Assembly: GCA_963925605.1 (NCBI GenBank)
Contig: CAWURY010000007.1
Coordinates: 1 to 59,975 of the forward strand
Origin: Porticoccus sp963925605
Lineage (GTDB): Bacteria; Pseudomonadota; Gammaproteobacteria; Pseudomonadales; Porticoccaceae
Reading direction: 5' to 3'
Length of the DNA stretch: 59,975 nt
Both the position numbers and the translations under genes were made by a program. Each line of letters begins with the position of its first letter. Within the stretch, counting starts at the first letter, position 1. The notes beneath the pieces are model-generated. The model saw only the letters and a program-made list of their open reading frames with translations, made no database searches and was not told the DNA's origin. Positions 35,595 through 44,489 of the stretch are shown one piece after another.

Positions 35595-36911
35595 ATGAAA
35601 TTCCAACAAGGCACTAGAAGTTGGGGTGAGGCGCTTCGAACTTATAGCCGACCAGAAGTGGTCAGGATGCTGTTCTTGGGTTTTTCTGCTGGACTGCCCC
35701 TTTTACTTGTATTTAGCACACTAACCGCTTGGCTCCAGGATCTGGATGTCAGCAGGACCAGCATTGGATTCTTTGGGTGGGTAGGAGTAACTTATTCCAT
35801 TAAAGTTTTTTGGGCGCCAGTTGTTGATCGCACTCGGATTCCTTGGTTGACTGAGAAATTTGGCCAACGACGAAGTTGGATTTTGATGGGGCAGTTGGGG
35901 ATTATGCTTGGGTTGATCGCCATGGTATTGGTCGACCCAAAGGTCTCCTTGTTGAATTTTGCAATATGCGCAGTGATAGTTGCGTTTTCGTCATCAACCC
36001 AAGATGTCGCTATCGATGCTTTTCGTATTGAATCAGCAGCAGACGAGATGCAGGGAGCACTGGCTGCAGGCTATCAGTTTGGCTATCGCTCAGCGATGCT
36101 TGTTGCAGGAGCGGGAGCACTCTATATAGCAGATATATATAGCTGGAACATTGCATATTTTTTTATGGCCTCCTTAATGTTGGTTGGCGTTGGCACTGTT
36201 TTTGCTATTCCTGAACCTGCTCGAAATGATAAAGATAAGCCTGGATTAATAAAGCCAGAAAAGACAGGAAAACTGGATCGTTGGATTCATTGGTGTCGGA
36301 TTGCTTTTATGGCACCGCTTATCGAGTTCTTTAAACGTAATGGTTCTTATGCGTTAATAATTTTGACGTTTATTGCCGTGTTTCGTCTTAGTGATATTGC
36401 GATGGGTATCATGGCCAATCCATTTTATCTAGACATGGGTTTTACCAAAACAGAAATTGCTAGTATTAGCAAAATATTTGGCTTCTTCATGACGCTGCTA
36501 GGAGCATTTTTGGGCGGCTTATGTGTTGTTCGTTATGGTACTCATAGGCCTTTGTTATGGGCAGCTGTGTTAACGGCAGCTACCAGTCTATTGTTTGTAC
36601 ACTTGGCAAATATGGGGCATGACATTAATGCGCTAGTGATGACAATAAGTGCCGATAACATTAGCGGTGGATTTGCAGGAGCCGTTTTCATTGCGTATTT
36701 ATCTAGCCTGACTAATCGCGCCTTCACCGCCACACAGTATGCGCTTTTTACTTCATTGATGACTTTACCGGGTAAATTCTTTAGTGGTTTTTCTGGTATC
36801 ATAGTGGATGGTACTAGCTACCAAGTGTTTTTTACCTATGCTGCACTAGTGGGTATACCCGCAATAGTCTTGTCTTGGGTGCTTTGGAAGAAAGCGGATC
36901 ATGCAACTTAA
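35595..36911 (+). CDS. ampG: AmpG-family muropeptide permease
   Basis: AmpG imports GlcNAc-anhydroMurNAc and its peptides from the periplasm for peptidoglycan recycling. The 438-residue major-facilitator protein has about 12 membrane segments and AmpG hallmarks: LGFSAGLPLLLVFSTLTAWL, SIGFFGWVG, KVFWAPVVDR, RRSWIL and STQDVAIDAFRIE. The length is near that of the 12-14-segment AmpG forms (E. coli 491). A GAAGGAAAT site precedes the ATG. Proximity to ampD supports the role. Confidence 0.92.
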   Translation: MKFQQGTRSWGEALRTYSRPEVVRMLFLGFSAGLPLLLVFSTLTAWLQDLDVSRTSIGFFGWVGVTYSIKVFWAPVVDRTRIPWLTEKFGQRRSWILMGQLGIMLGLIAMVLVDPKVSLLNFAICAVIVAFSSSTQDVAIDAFRIESAADEMQGALAAGYQFGYRSAMLVAGAGALYIADIYSWNIAYFFMASLMLVGVGTVFAIPEPARNDKDKPGLIKPEKTGKLDRWIHWCRIAFMAPLIEFFKRNGSYALIILTFIAVFRLSDIAMGIMANPFYLDMGFTKTEIASISKIFGFFMTLLGAFLGGLCVVRYGTHRPLLWAAVLTAATSLLFVHLANMGHDINALVMTISADNISGGFAGAVFIAYLSSLTNRAFTATQYALFTSLMTLPGKFFSGFSGIIVDGTSYQVFFTYAALVGIPAIVLSWVLWKKADHAT

Positions 36912-36933
36912 AATGTCTATATGGAGTTAGTCT

Positions 36934-37392
36934 TTGTGGTACCTGATCTTATTTTTTGTTGTTGCGCCTATTGCAGAAATCTCGCTGCTAATCCAGGTTG
37001 GCGGTGAGATTGGCTCCTTGCCTACCATTGGCCTTGTGCTGTTAACGGCTGGAATAGGATTTTCTTTGCTGAGGCAGCAGAGTATAGAAACTTTTTCCCG
37101 CGCTCGCAGAAAAATTAATGCCGGAGACTTGCCTGCCCAGGAGATGATCGAGACTATTATTGTTGCGCTTAGCGGTGCTTTGTTGGTGATCCCGGGGTTT
37201 GCTACTGATCTTCTCGGATTTGTCGGTTTAGTGCCAAGACTTAGGGTGTATCTTTCATCAAGACTAGTGTCGAAATTTTTTGTTAGGAGTTATGGTAAAA
37301 ATTTTACCCAAAGACAGCCAGGTAATGACACAGTTCATGATAAACGAAAAGTCATAGATGCTGAATATTGGAGAGAGGGTGAAGATAAGTAA
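36934..37392 (+). CDS. fxsA: FxsA family membrane protein
   Basis: FxsA is a small cytoplasmic-membrane protein; in E. coli, overproduction relieves exclusion of phage T7 by the F plasmid, but its normal role is unclear. The 152 residues show four hydrophobic stretches and the family pattern AEISLLIQVG, PAQEMIETI, ALLVIPGFATDLLG, then a hydrophilic tail. The start is TTG at 36934 with GGAG 8 bases upstream; no nearer ATG fits. The fxsA-groES-groEL neighbourhood is common in gammaproteobacteria. Confidence 0.9.
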   Translation: MWYLILFFVVAPIAEISLLIQVGGEIGSLPTIGLVLLTAGIGFSLLRQQSIETFSRARRKINAGDLPAQEMIETIIVALSGALLVIPGFATDLLGFVGLVPRLRVYLSSRLVSKFFVRSYGKNFTQRQPGNDTVHDKRKVIDAEYWREGEDK

Positions 37393-37409
37393 AAATTTTT
37401 ATACTGCCC

Positions 37410-37438
37410 CTTGAAATGATCAAAGCGTGACACCATAT
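37410..37438 (+). promoter_or_regulatory. Heat-shock (sigma-32) promoter of groESL
   Basis: CTTGAA (37410-37415), a 15-base spacer and CACCATAT (37431-37438) closely match the sigma-32 consensus CTTGAA/CCCCATnT. It lies about 110 bases upstream of groES. No CIRCE inverted repeat is present, in line with sigma-32 control. Confidence 0.75.
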
Positions 37439-37484
37439 ATAAGATTGCTTCAATGCAAGCAAGTTTTAATAGATTTTTTATAAA

Positions 37485-37513
37485 TTGACCTTGTTTAATA
37501 TAGTCCATATATT
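37485..37513 (+). promoter_or_regulatory. Sigma-70 promoter of groESL
   Basis: TTGACC (37485-37490), a 17-base spacer and TATATT (37508-37513) make a good housekeeping promoter 35 bases before the groES start, giving basal expression downstream of the heat-shock promoter. Confidence 0.6.
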
Positions 37514-37548
37514 TTTATGAGGCCTCACATAACAGTTGGAGAATGCTA

Positions 37549-37842
37549 ATGAAAATGCGCCCCCTACACGACCGCGTTGTTGTTCGTCGAAAGGAAGAAG
37601 AAGGAAAAACTGCAGGCGGTATTCTATTGCCTGGTTCTGCTAAGGAAAAGCCAAATCAAGGCACTGTGATTGCTGTAGGATCTGGTAAGGTTTTAGATAG
37701 TGGTGAAGTGCGTCCAGTAGACGTAAAGCTAGGAGATATAGTTGTTTTTGGCAAGTATGCTGGTAGCGATACCATTGAAATCGACGGAGAAGAGTTCGTT
37801 ATTCTTGGTGAAAATGACATCAAGGCAGTTATGGTTAGCTAA
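37549..37842 (+). CDS. groES: Co-chaperonin GroES
   Basis: GroES caps the GroEL cavity. The 97 residues have the RPLHDRVVVRR start, the mobile loop KTAGGILLPGSAKEKP that contacts GroEL, the roof region and the family end EFVILGENDIKAVM. Three nearby ATGs exist; I choose 37549 since GGAG lies exactly 7 bases before it and MKMRPLHD is the usual N-terminus. The first ATG (37543) would have only one base of spacing. Confidence 0.97.
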   Translation: MKMRPLHDRVVVRRKEEEGKTAGGILLPGSAKEKPNQGTVIAVGSGKVLDSGEVRPVDVKLGDIVVFGKYAGSDTIEIDGEEFVILGENDIKAVMVS

Positions 37843-37919
37843 TAATTAATGCGGGTAACTTAATCTACTTTATTAAGTAGAGAAAAAGTTTCAATGAATT
37901 TTTAAGAAAGGAAAATATC

Positions 37920-39572
37920 ATGTCGGACAAAGAAGTCAAATTTGGAGATAGTGCGCGCAACCCGATGCTGAGGGGCGTTAATATACTCGCGGATGCTGTA
38001 AAGGTAACACTGGGCCCAAAAGGGCGAAATGTAGTTTTAGAAAAATCATACGGCCCCCCTGTAGTTACTAAAGATGGAGTTTCCGTAGCAAAAGAAATTA
38101 ATCTTAAAGATAAGTTTGAAAATATGGGCGCCCAGATGGTTAAAGAAGTTGCATCTAAGGCCTCTGATGATGCTGGCGATGGAACTACAACAGCCACTGT
38201 GCTGGCGCAGTCTATTGTAAACGAAGGCTTAAAATCAGTAGCCGCTGGCATGAACCCAATGGATTTAAAGCGTGGGATTGATAAAGCGGTTACTGCGGCT
38301 GTCGAGCAAATTGCTGCCATGGCTAAGCCTTGTGCAGACACAAAAGCTATTGCTCAAGTAGGGACTATATCGGCCAACAGCGATACGCATGTCGGTGACA
38401 TCATTGCTAAGGCAATGGAAAAAGTTGGAAAGGAAGGTGTCATTACAGTTGAAGATGGTACTGGTCTTGAAAATGAGCTGGAGATTGTTGAAGGAATGCA
38501 GTTTGATCGGGGTTACCTTTCTCCGTACTTTATAAACAATCAAGAAACCATGGGTGTTGAGCATGAAAGCCCATATATCTTGCTTTATGATAAGAAGATT
38601 TCCAATATTCGCGACCTGCTTCCCTTGCTTGAGAGCGTAGCAAAAGCTGGCCGTCCGCTAATGATCATTGCTGAAGATGTTGAAGGCGAGGCTTTGGCGA
38701 CACTGGTTGTAAATAATTTACGCGGCATAGTAAAAGTTGCAGCATGTAAGGCCCCTGGTTTTGGCGACCGTCGTAAAGCTATGCTTGAAGATATAGCTGT
38801 TCTTACGGGTGGTACTGTGATCTCCGAAGAAATAGGAATGGAGCTTGAAGCTGTAACGTTGGAGCACTTAGGTACAGCCAAGCGTATCAGTATGACTAAA
38901 GAAAATACAACTGTCGTGGATGGTGCTGGTGACAAAAAAGCGATTGCTGCTAGAGTTAAGCAAATTCGTGCGCAGATTGAAGACACCTCATCTGATTATG
39001 ATCGCGAAAAGCTACAAGAACGAGTTGCTAAACTGGCTGGCGGTGTTGCAGTTATCAAAGTGGGTGCGGCTACAGAAGTAGAAATGAAAGAAAAGAAAGC
39101 CAGAGTAGATGATGCGCTGCATGCCACTCGAGCAGCTGTTGAGGAGGGCGTTGTTCCTGGAGGTGGAGTTGCCTTGATTCGCGCTCTTCAGGGCATTGAA
39201 GGTTTGACTGGAGATAATGAGGATCAGAATGTAGGGATCAGATTAGCTCAACGTGCTATGGAGTCTCCCCTTCGTCAGATCGTTACAAATGCTGGAGGAG
39301 AAGCTTCAGTAGTTGTAGATAAAGTCAAAGCAGGTAAAGGTAATTTCGGTTATAACGCAGCCGTAGGTGAATATGGCGACATGATCGCTATGGGAATCTT
39401 AGATCCCGCAAAAGTAACTCGTAGCGCGCTTCAAGCTGCTGCATCTATAGCAGGCTTGATGCTCACCACAGAGGCCATGGTTGCTGATGCTCCAGCGGAT
39501 GCTGCTGCTGGTAGTGGAATGCCAGATATGGGCGGTATGGGCGGTATGGGCGGTATGGGCGGTATGATGTAA
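37920..39572 (+). CDS. groEL: Chaperonin GroEL
   Basis: GroEL is the ATP-driven 14-mer folding chamber. The 550 residues show the ATP-binding TLGPKGRNVVLEKSYG, GDGTTTATVLAQ, the apical domain, and the VEEGVVPGGGVALIRA signature near residue 400. The protein ends in a Gly-Gly-Met repeat tail. An AGGAAAATATC ribosome site precedes the ATG. It is transcribed with groES from the promoters at 37.4-37.5 kb and is followed by a terminator. Confidence 0.99.
   Translation: MSDKEVKFGDSARNPMLRGVNILADAVKVTLGPKGRNVVLEKSYGPPVVTKDGVSVAKEINLKDKFENMGAQMVKEVASKASDDAGDGTTTATVLAQSIVNEGLKSVAAGMNPMDLKRGIDKAVTAAVEQIAAMAKPCADTKAIAQVGTISANSDTHVGDIIAKAMEKVGKEGVITVEDGTGLENELEIVEGMQFDRGYLSPYFINNQETMGVEHESPYILLYDKKISNIRDLLPLLESVAKAGRPLMIIAEDVEGEALATLVVNNLRGIVKVAACKAPGFGDRRKAMLEDIAVLTGGTVISEEIGMELEAVTLEHLGTAKRISMTKENTTVVDGAGDKKAIAARVKQIRAQIEDTSSDYDREKLQERVAKLAGGVAVIKVGAATEVEMKEKKARVDDALHATRAAVEEGVVPGGGVALIRALQGIEGLTGDNEDQNVGIRLAQRAMESPLRQIVTNAGGEASVVVDKVKAGKGNFGYNAAVGEYGDMIAMGILDPAKVTRSALQAAASIAGLMLTTEAMVADAPADAAAGSGMPDMGGMGGMGGMGGMM
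39528..39563 (+). repeat. Four perfect 9-base repeats encoding the GroEL Met-Gly-Gly tail
   Basis: ATGGGCGGT occurs four times in tandem with no variation, encoding MGG units. Such tails are typical of GroEL, but the codons are identical in all units, which suggests recent copy-number change. Confidence 0.9.
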
Positions 39573-39593
39573 GCCCATCTCATAAAGATGAAT

Positions 39594-39620
39594 AAAAAGC
39601 CTCGAATTTCGGGGCTTTTT
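39594..39620 (+). terminator. Rho-independent terminator of groESL
   Basis: AAAAAGCCTCGA and TCGGGGCTTTTT form a stem with one G-U pair and an AATT loop, ending in a T-run, about 20 bases after the groEL stop. Confidence 0.85.
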
Positions 39621-39733
39621 ATTTGGAATTTTTATGCTAACACTGGGTGTTTTGTTGAATACGGTTTCAGAACAAGCTATAGTTTTGACACTATAAAATT
39701 ACTAGCTGTCAATTTGATACTAAGGATATAGAT

Positions 39734-40375
39734 ATGGAATTTTTTAACTTTCTCGTTCGATGGAGTCATTTGTTGTTTGGCATCACATGGATTGGGATGC
39801 TCTATTACTTTAATTTTGTTCAAGGCGGTTACTTTAAACAGGCAACGCCTGAGGCGTTGGCTGATGCAAAATCTAAGCTGGCACCAAGTGCGCTTTGGTG
39901 GTTCCGTTGGGGCGCCATGTTTACTTTTGTTTCTGGGATAGTTCTGCTTGGCGGGCTTCATCACAACCATCAGTTTAATAATTCAATTGTGATTGGCGCA
40001 ATCATGGGGACTCTAATGTTCTTGAATGTCTGGCTAGTGATTTGGCCTGCGCAGCAAATAGCACTTGGAATGAAAGAAGGCGATGCCGCTGCAAGCGGTG
40101 CTAAAGCTCTTTTAGCTTCTAGAACCAATGTGTTATTTTCTGCACCCATGGCTTTCGGTATGCTGGCCAGCCCTCATGCGGCTCAATGGGGTGGAAGTGG
40201 TTATGGTACTGCTGTGGGTGGATTGGATTTCATAGTCTGCTTGATAATTATTGCAGCACTGGAAATTAATGGCCTGATAGGCAAACAAGGACCAATGGCT
40301 TCAGTGAAGGGTGTCATACATGGCAGCTTGACGCTAACAGCTGTGTTATTTGGCGTGCTTTACTATGTGAATTAG
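39734..40375 (+). CDS. Urate-oxidase-N-terminal (PuuD-like) membrane protein
   Basis: This 213-residue protein resembles the membrane part of the PuuD family (urate hydroxylase, Urate_ox_N). It opens with EFFNFLVRWSHLLFGITWIGMLYYFNFVQGG and has about six membrane segments. Conserved His and Trp residues (RWSHLL, LHHNH, VWLVIWPAQQ) could bind haem or metal. True PuuD carries a C-terminal cytochrome c domain, absent here, and no purine genes are nearby. The product is therefore a family member of uncertain function. It is a single-gene unit between two terminators. Confidence 0.65.
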   Translation: MEFFNFLVRWSHLLFGITWIGMLYYFNFVQGGYFKQATPEALADAKSKLAPSALWWFRWGAMFTFVSGIVLLGGLHHNHQFNNSIVIGAIMGTLMFLNVWLVIWPAQQIALGMKEGDAAASGAKALLASRTNVLFSAPMAFGMLASPHAAQWGGSGYGTAVGGLDFIVCLIIIAALEINGLIGKQGPMASVKGVIHGSLTLTAVLFGVLYYVN

Positions 40376-40411
40376 GTTTTCTAATATTAAAATATTTTGT
40401 CTTCTCAAGTT

Positions 40412-40440
40412 AAAAAAGCCCTGAATTTCAGGGCTTTTTT
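40412..40440 (+). terminator. Rho-independent terminator after the PuuD-like gene
   Basis: AAAAAAGCCCTGA and TCAGGGCTTTTTT form a perfect stem with a short ATT loop and a T-run, 36 bases after the stop. Confidence 0.9.
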
Positions 40441-40595
40441 CTTTCTAGAAGTTTATTTTTAGGTATGCTGACGGTGATGTGTTAAAAATTAAAATATTAA
40501 AGAATCTGCTTGATAGCTAGTCTTTATGCCTATAGCGTATAATCTAAATTCTGATCTTGTAACAACTAAATATTTTTACGAGGGTGCCCCAAATT

Positions 40596-41327
40596 ATGAG
40601 CAATGATGATTTTAATAGGATTGATTCCATTGTGCCTGAAAGCGATGAAAGGATAGGCAGAGGCAGAGGAAAAGCTTATGCTACGCAAGCTTCTCTCAAG
40701 GGGAGCGACTCTAATAAAGCAAGGGGTACCCTTGCGTCATTAAGCGCTCATAGCTATAAACTACTTGTTTTTATTGCGGTGATTGCGGGCTATTTATTTG
40801 TATCCCAGGGGCTGCAGTTAACTCGCTTGCAAGACCGTTTCAGTGAGCTTGAGGCCAAAATTATCTCTACAGATGAATCGCTTGACCAATCGGGGGAGTT
40901 ACTAGTTACAAGGATTGAAACACAAGAGTCTGCCTTAGTGAAGCATTGGTCTGAAATAAGAAAGTTATGGGCTATTGCTTATGATCAAAATAGAAAAGAT
41001 ATTAGCCAGCAGCAAGAAAAAATAAAATCGCAAGATAGCGCTTTAGAAAAGCTAATAACTTTGGTAGCAAATCAGAAAAAAGAACTTGCCAGCATGACTG
41101 GTAAGCTGAATAAATCCGCCAAAACTATGAATACCATGGTCGGCTCTTCTTTGGCCGCTAAGTCAGAGATAAGTGATTTGGCCGTCCAACTTCGAGGGCT
41201 GTCCATAACCGATTTTAATGCTCGTATAGCTGATAATGAGCAAGCAATTAAAGCAATTGACGCGCATCGGCTTAGCGTTAATCGTGAGATACAAGAACTA
41301 AAAGAGCGGTTAAGTGGCAAGCCTTAG
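40596..41327 (+). CDS. Hypothetical bitopic membrane protein with long coiled coil
   Basis: I do not recognise this 243-residue protein. Residues 1-50 are polar and likely cytosolic. One membrane segment follows (about 54-75, LLVFIAVIAGYLFVSQGLQL). Nearly all the rest is heptad-like helix rich in Lys, Glu, Gln, Ser and Leu, with a central segment HWSEIRKLWAIAYD, and should project into the periplasm. I choose ATG 40596, with GAGGG about 11 bases upstream; a GTG at 40584 overlaps that site. Fumarase follows after 77 bases. The shape is that of an envelope scaffold or division/secretion accessory protein, which is only a guess. Confidence 0.75.
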   Translation: MSNDDFNRIDSIVPESDERIGRGRGKAYATQASLKGSDSNKARGTLASLSAHSYKLLVFIAVIAGYLFVSQGLQLTRLQDRFSELEAKIISTDESLDQSGELLVTRIETQESALVKHWSEIRKLWAIAYDQNRKDISQQQEKIKSQDSALEKLITLVANQKKELASMTGKLNKSAKTMNTMVGSSLAAKSEISDLAVQLRGLSITDFNARIADNEQAIKAIDAHRLSVNREIQELKERLSGKP

Positions 41328-41404
41328 TGAGACGATTAATCGGCCTAAAAGAAACTATTGGTATTTTTGGCCTGTACTAAAATAATTTTATGGGAGAGTT
41401 TCAC

Positions 41405-42925
41405 ATGACTGTGATTCGTCAAGATGACCTTATAGAAAGCATTGTCGATGCACTGCAATTTATTTCTTATTACCACCCACTTGATTTCATACAAGCGATT
41501 CATCGTGCTTATGAGAGAGAAGAATCTCATGCAGCTAAAGATGCCATGGCCCAGATACTTATTAACTCTCGTATGTGTGCAATGGGGCATCGGCCGCTTT
41601 GTCAGGATACCGGTATAGTGAACGTATTCATGAAAGTAGGTATGGATATTCAATGGCAGGGTAGTATGAGTGTTACCGATATGGTTAATGAGGGTGTTAG
41701 ACAGGCATATAATCATCCGGATAATTTGTTGCGAGCATCTATATTAGCTGATCCTGACGGTGCGCGAAGAAATACCGGCGATAACACACCTGCGGTTATT
41801 AGCTATGAAATTGTTCCTGGTAATAAACTAGTTGTTGATGTAGCGGCAAAAGGAGGAGGATCTGAGGCAAAGTCTAAATTTGCTATGCTGAACCCCTCTG
41901 ACTCAGTGGTAGATTGGGTATTACAGGAGGTGCCCAAAATGGGTGCTGGTTGGTGCCCTCCTGGCATGCTTGGTATTGGTATTGGTGGTACAGCAGAAAA
42001 AGCAATGCTTTTGGCTAAAGAATCACTAATGGAGTCTATTAATATACAAGAACTCCAAGATAGGGGACCGTCATCTCGTGCAGAAGAACTTCGTTTGGAG
42101 TTATTTCAAAAGGTTAATAATCTCGGAGTCGGTGCCCAAGGATTAGGGGGATTAACTACTGTTTTGGATGTTAAGGTTAAAGATTTTCCTACTCATGCAG
42201 CCAACAAGGCTGTTGCTCTGATTCCTAATTGTGCCGCTTCGCGTCATACTCACTTCACTCTTGATGGTTCAGGCCCAGCAAAACAAACACCACCTAACAT
42301 TGAAGACTGGCCAAAAATTTCATGGGAGATAGGCGATAGCGTCAGAAAAGTTGACTTAGATAAGGTAACCAAAAATGATTTATTGGACTGGATGCCAGGT
42401 GAAACAATACTCCTCTCAGGGAAAATATTGACTGGAAGAGATGCCGCTCATAAACGTATTGTTGAAATGATTGCTAATGGTGAAAAACTGCCTGTTGATA
42501 TGACCGGACGATTTATTTATTACGTGGGTCCAGTTGATCCGGTAAGGGAAGAAATTGTTGGCCCAGCAGGACCAACAACTGCAACGCGAATGGATAAATT
42601 CACACGCACCTTGCTTGAAAAAACTGGCCTTATTGGCATGATCGGCAAGGCCGAAAGGGGCCCAAGTGCAATTGATGCGATTAGAGACCACAAAGCTATT
42701 TACTTGATGGCTGTTGGTGGAGCTGCCTATCTGGTGTCGAAAGCTATTGTTAGCGCCACAGTGGTGGCTTTTGAAGATCTTGGTATGGAGGCAATTTATG
42801 AATTTGAGATTGTTGATATGCCTGTTACAGTAGCTGTAGATACAAATGGTGAGTCAGTGCATCGTACTGGACCAGAAATTTGGAAAACAAAAATTGAAGA
42901 GCATGCGTTGAAGCTCGGAGAATAA
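41405..42925 (+). CDS. fumA: Class I fumarate hydratase (4Fe-4S)
   Basis: This iron-sulfur fumarase interconverts fumarate and malate in the TCA cycle. The 506 residues hold three Cys with the spacing of the cluster ligands in E. coli FumA: Cys66 (RPLCQDTG), Cys184 (GWCPPG) and Cys276 (PNCAASRH). GPVDPVREEIVGPAGPTTATRMD belongs to the C-terminal domain. The start is ATG 41405 (MTVIRQDDLIES, like Pseudomonas), with GGGAGAG just upstream; an ATG 15 bases earlier lies in front of that site. A terminator follows. Confidence 0.96.
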   Translation: MTVIRQDDLIESIVDALQFISYYHPLDFIQAIHRAYEREESHAAKDAMAQILINSRMCAMGHRPLCQDTGIVNVFMKVGMDIQWQGSMSVTDMVNEGVRQAYNHPDNLLRASILADPDGARRNTGDNTPAVISYEIVPGNKLVVDVAAKGGGSEAKSKFAMLNPSDSVVDWVLQEVPKMGAGWCPPGMLGIGIGGTAEKAMLLAKESLMESINIQELQDRGPSSRAEELRLELFQKVNNLGVGAQGLGGLTTVLDVKVKDFPTHAANKAVALIPNCAASRHTHFTLDGSGPAKQTPPNIEDWPKISWEIGDSVRKVDLDKVTKNDLLDWMPGETILLSGKILTGRDAAHKRIVEMIANGEKLPVDMTGRFIYYVGPVDPVREEIVGPAGPTTATRMDKFTRTLLEKTGLIGMIGKAERGPSAIDAIRDHKAIYLMAVGGAAYLVSKAIVSATVVAFEDLGMEAIYEFEIVDMPVTVAVDTNGESVHRTGPEIWKTKIEEHALKLGE

Positions 42926-42938
42926 GTTGTTCTGATTT

Positions 42939-42964
42939 AACTGCCTATTAATAGACAGTTTTTT
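42939..42964 (+). terminator. Rho-independent terminator of the fumarase gene
   Basis: AACTG-C-CTAT (42939-42948) pairs with ATAG-A-CAGTT (42951-42960), with one internal C/A mismatch and a TA loop, and runs into TTTT. Confidence 0.7.
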
Positions 42965-42994
42965 GGCTTTCTATGTGAGCAACTAGGAATCTTC

Positions 42995-44422
42995 ATGGCC
43001 AATAGTCTTTACTGGTATGACTATGAAACATTCGGATTAGATCCAACTCGCGATGGTATATCACAATTTGCTGGTATTAGAACCAATGAAAGGTTAGAAG
43101 TAATTAGTAAGCCATTAATTATTTATTGTCACCCCCCGATTGATCGATTGCCGTCACCCGAAGCTTGTCTAGTCACAGGGATTACCCCGCAAATAGCTTT
43201 AGAGAAAGGAATTCCAGAAAAAGAATTTATTCAAAAGGTGCTTCAAGAGCTATCTGTTCCCAATACATGTGGGGTCGGGTACAACAGCATTGGATTTGAT
43301 GATGAATTTACCCGATACGCTCTTTATCGTAATTTTTATGACCCCTATTCCCGGGAATGGGAAAATGGCAATTCTAGGTGGGATATTTTAAATCTACTTC
43401 GCCTATCTCGAGCGTTGAGACCAGATGGAATTGAGTGGCCAGTTAAAAATGACGGCTCCCCTTGTTTTAAGCTGACGAGCTTAACTCAGGCTAACGGGAT
43501 TGATCATGAGTCCGCTCACGATGCTTTGTCTGATGTGCTGGCTACAATTGATGTGGCTAAGCTAGTGATGACCAATCAGTCAAAACTATATGATTATGTA
43601 TATCAGCTTCGATTTAAAAATAAGGTGATGGAGCTGATTGATGTTCGTCAGCGCAAGCCATTCTTGCATGTGTCTGGAAAGCTTCCAAAGGAAAACTATT
43701 ATACGGCTTTAATGGTTTCGCTAGCGCCCCATCCCACTAACAAGAATTCTATTATCTGCTTTAACTTGATGCGCGATCCGGAGCCTCTTTTGGAGCTTTC
43801 AGTAAAGGAGATCTATCAGCGTTTATTTTTCCGACAGAATGATCAAGAAAAGCTTTCGGTTTTAACCATAGAGGCCAACAAATGTCCTGTGGTAGCAACA
43901 GCTAAACTGATAGATAGCTTGGTCGCGAAACGCTTAGGGATATCGCTTGAACAGTGTGAGCATAATCTCCAGATTTTATTAAAAAATGACCTGACCTCTA
44001 AATTGCAGACAGTTTACGCTATGCGTGTATTTGAGAATATCGATGACCCTGAGAGGGCTTTGTATCAAGGATTCATTGGTAGTTTTGATAAAAAATTATT
44101 GCCAATAGCGAGAGAGGCATCCCCTCAAGAGCTCGCAGCGGATAGCGTACTTTTTCGAGATAAACGCTACCAAAAATTAATATTTCTCTATAGAGCAAAA
44201 AATTATCCTGATTCTTTGAGTTTGCAGGAGCAGGCTGTTTGGAAAAATACGCGTCTCAAGAGATTAACTGATATCGTAGAGGGATATCTATCCTTGGAAA
44301 GTTATTTCTCAAGGATAGATGAGTTATTTTTAGCAGAAGAACTCTCAGAACAAGACCGCAATGTTTTGTTAGCCTTAAAAGATTGGGGTCGAGATATTCT
44401 AGGTGAATCGCACATCAAATAA
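42995..44422 (+). CDS. sbcB: Exodeoxyribonuclease I (SbcB)
   Basis: ExoI degrades single-stranded DNA 3' to 5' in recombination and mismatch repair. The 475 residues (same length as E. coli) begin with the DEDD exonuclease motif YWYDYETFGLDPTRDGISQFAG. Next come GVGYNSIGFDDEFTRYALYRNFYDPY and the HDALSDVLATIDVAKL motif III, then the SH3-like and C-terminal helical domains that bind SSB. An AGGAA lies 6 bases before the ATG. Confidence 0.96.
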   Translation: MANSLYWYDYETFGLDPTRDGISQFAGIRTNERLEVISKPLIIYCHPPIDRLPSPEACLVTGITPQIALEKGIPEKEFIQKVLQELSVPNTCGVGYNSIGFDDEFTRYALYRNFYDPYSREWENGNSRWDILNLLRLSRALRPDGIEWPVKNDGSPCFKLTSLTQANGIDHESAHDALSDVLATIDVAKLVMTNQSKLYDYVYQLRFKNKVMELIDVRQRKPFLHVSGKLPKENYYTALMVSLAPHPTNKNSIICFNLMRDPEPLLELSVKEIYQRLFFRQNDQEKLSVLTIEANKCPVVATAKLIDSLVAKRLGISLEQCEHNLQILLKNDLTSKLQTVYAMRVFENIDDPERALYQGFIGSFDKKLLPIAREASPQELAADSVLFRDKRYQKLIFLYRAKNYPDSLSLQEQAVWKNTRLKRLTDIVEGYLSLESYFSRIDELFLAEELSEQDRNVLLALKDWGRDILGESHIK

Positions 44423-44489
44423 AGATGCTGGTTAGCATACCGAAAAGTCGCTAAAATAAGTATATATAGACATTAACTGTAAGGGAAAA

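Noticed and set aside
37393..37548. CIRCE element before groES
   Set aside because: No TTAGCACTC-N9-GAGTGCTAA-type repeat is present; the site matches sigma-32 instead.
39528..39563. Tandem 9-base repeat as a CRISPR or mobile-element signature
   Set aside because: It encodes the ordinary Gly-Gly-Met tail of GroEL.
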